From the NCBI GenBank assembly GCA_035567015.1, contig DATMPQ010000153.1, positions 1 to 6,935 of the forward strand: a DNA stretch of 6,935 bases, in the 5' to 3' direction. Position 1 is the stretch's first letter, and the number at the start of each line of letters is the position of its first letter. The position numbers were made by a program, and so were the translations under genes. Positions 6,705 to 6,935 of this stretch are shown in pieces. This stretch comes from AV133 sp035567015 (lineage in GTDB: Bacteria > Verrucomicrobiota > Verrucomicrobiia > Chthoniobacterales > UBA10450). The notes under the pieces were generated by a model. That model saw only the letters and a list, made by a program, of their open reading frames with translations, did not search any database and was not told where the DNA came from.

Positions 6705-6825
6705 AGATCTACCTCGAAAGAGGGAGCGAGCATCACCTCATAGGTGGTACTACAAAATCCCGCGGACGCGTAATGGCCGAGCGGCTGATGATCACCGAGA
6801 TCGTCAGGTAACAAAATAAACCAAT

Positions 6826-6829
6826 GGAG
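6826..6829 (+). promoter_or_regulatory. Ribosome binding site favouring GTG 6836 for the DUF1348 gene
   Basis: GGAG, six bases before GTG 6836. It overlaps the in-frame ATG at 6824, which has only a distant AGG. The site therefore argues for the GTG start, though the choice is not certain. Confidence 0.5.
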
Positions 6830-6835
6830 ATGCTA

Positions 6836-6935
6836 GTGAGTGATCAGCAAATGCCGGCTCGCGAACAGAAGATTCAAGGCGACATCGCGACCCGTCCTCC
6901 GTTGCCTCCGTTCACTCGTGAGACTGCCATTCAGA
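6836..6935 (+). CDS. DUF1348 / SnoaL-like (NTF2-fold) family protein, 5' part only
   Basis: The reading frame runs off the window end after about 33 codons. The segment RPPLPPFTRETAIQ, at about residues 20-33, is the characteristic N-terminus of DUF1348 proteins (nuclear transport factor 2-like, SnoaL-like). These are small cytoplasmic proteins of about 150 residues with a cone-shaped ligand pocket and no established reaction. GTG 6836 has a well-spaced GGAG. ATG 6824, ATG 6830 and ATG 6851 are in the same frame and possible; most relatives I recall begin only a few residues before RPPLPPF, so ATG 6851 deserves consideration. It follows the regulator on the same strand, but the palindromic repeat and about 200 non-coding bases intervene, so membership in the kinase operon is doubtful. 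Confidence 0.75.
   Translation, partial: MSDQQMPAREQKIQGDIATRPPLPPFTRETAIQ

Noticed and set aside
6734..6746. Small dyad CACCT-cat-AGGTG before the DUF1348 gene
   Set aside because: Only five base pairs per arm and no known operator consensus; too short to call as a regulatory site.
6248..6814. Minus-strand open frame of 188 codons over the regulator gene
   Set aside because: It is a shadow of the response regulator coding sequence and runs through repeat copy 2; no family resemblance.
6694..6816. Short plus-strand frame of 40 codons beginning inside repeat copy 2
   Set aside because: No ribosome binding site, starts within a palindromic repeat, and the translation is basic and low in recognisable features; most likely chance.
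6770..6825. tRNA-like stretch TGGCCGAGCGGCTGATGATC
   Set aside because: It resembles the D-arm of a serine tRNA, but there is no T-arm consensus, no matching acceptor stem and no anticodon arm.

Overview
The window (about 55% GC by eye) reads as bacterial chromosome with ordinary codon use. I cannot place the organism firmly. Two copies of a compact GGTAGGGAC...GTCCCTACC palindrome, and the large MHYT/PAS/GAF sensor kinase, resemble what I recall from Verrucomicrobia (Pedosphaera/Limisphaerales-type genomes). That is an impression, not a search result.

Left part, minus strand (1-1803): the first 426 codons of a poxB-type pyruvate:quinone oxidoreductase, cut by the window edge. Upstream of it on the same strand, about 97 bases away, is a small SRPBCC (START/COQ10-like) protein. 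The two could be co-transcribed. Apparent plus-strand reading frames here are antisense to these genes.

Middle (about 1804-2333): roughly 530 bases between divergent genes with no confident coding sequence. It holds a perfect FNR/ANR-class dyad, TTGATCTAAATCAA, with a plausible -10 element suitably spaced towards the kinase.

Right part, plus strand (2334-6622): a two-gene two-component operon. The first gene encodes an 1188-residue membrane histidine kinase with the order MHYT (7 TM, three MHY[IT] motifs), PAS, PAS, GAF, PAS, GAF, HisKA_3, HATPase_c. The second encodes a NarL/FixJ-type response regulator, joined to the first by a TAATG stop/start overlap. The regulator carries a 36-residue N-terminal extension, about half of which is encoded by a 53-bp palindromic repeat. 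A second copy of that repeat lies 28 bases after its stop codon.

Right edge (from about 6824 or 6836): the beginning of a DUF1348/SnoaL-like (NTF2-fold) protein, cut by the window end.

Working picture (inference): an FNR-family regulator, through the dyad at 2107-2120, ties expression of the kinase/regulator pair to low oxygen. The MHYT domain, proposed in the literature to sense diatomic gases or redox, together with the PAS and GAF domains feeds His996 and then Asp90 of the LuxR-HTH regulator. The divergently encoded pyruvate oxidase, which feeds electrons to quinones, is a natural but unproven target. I see no sign of a wholly new system. The most unusual points are the repeat read through as protein in the regulator and the FNR-type box.
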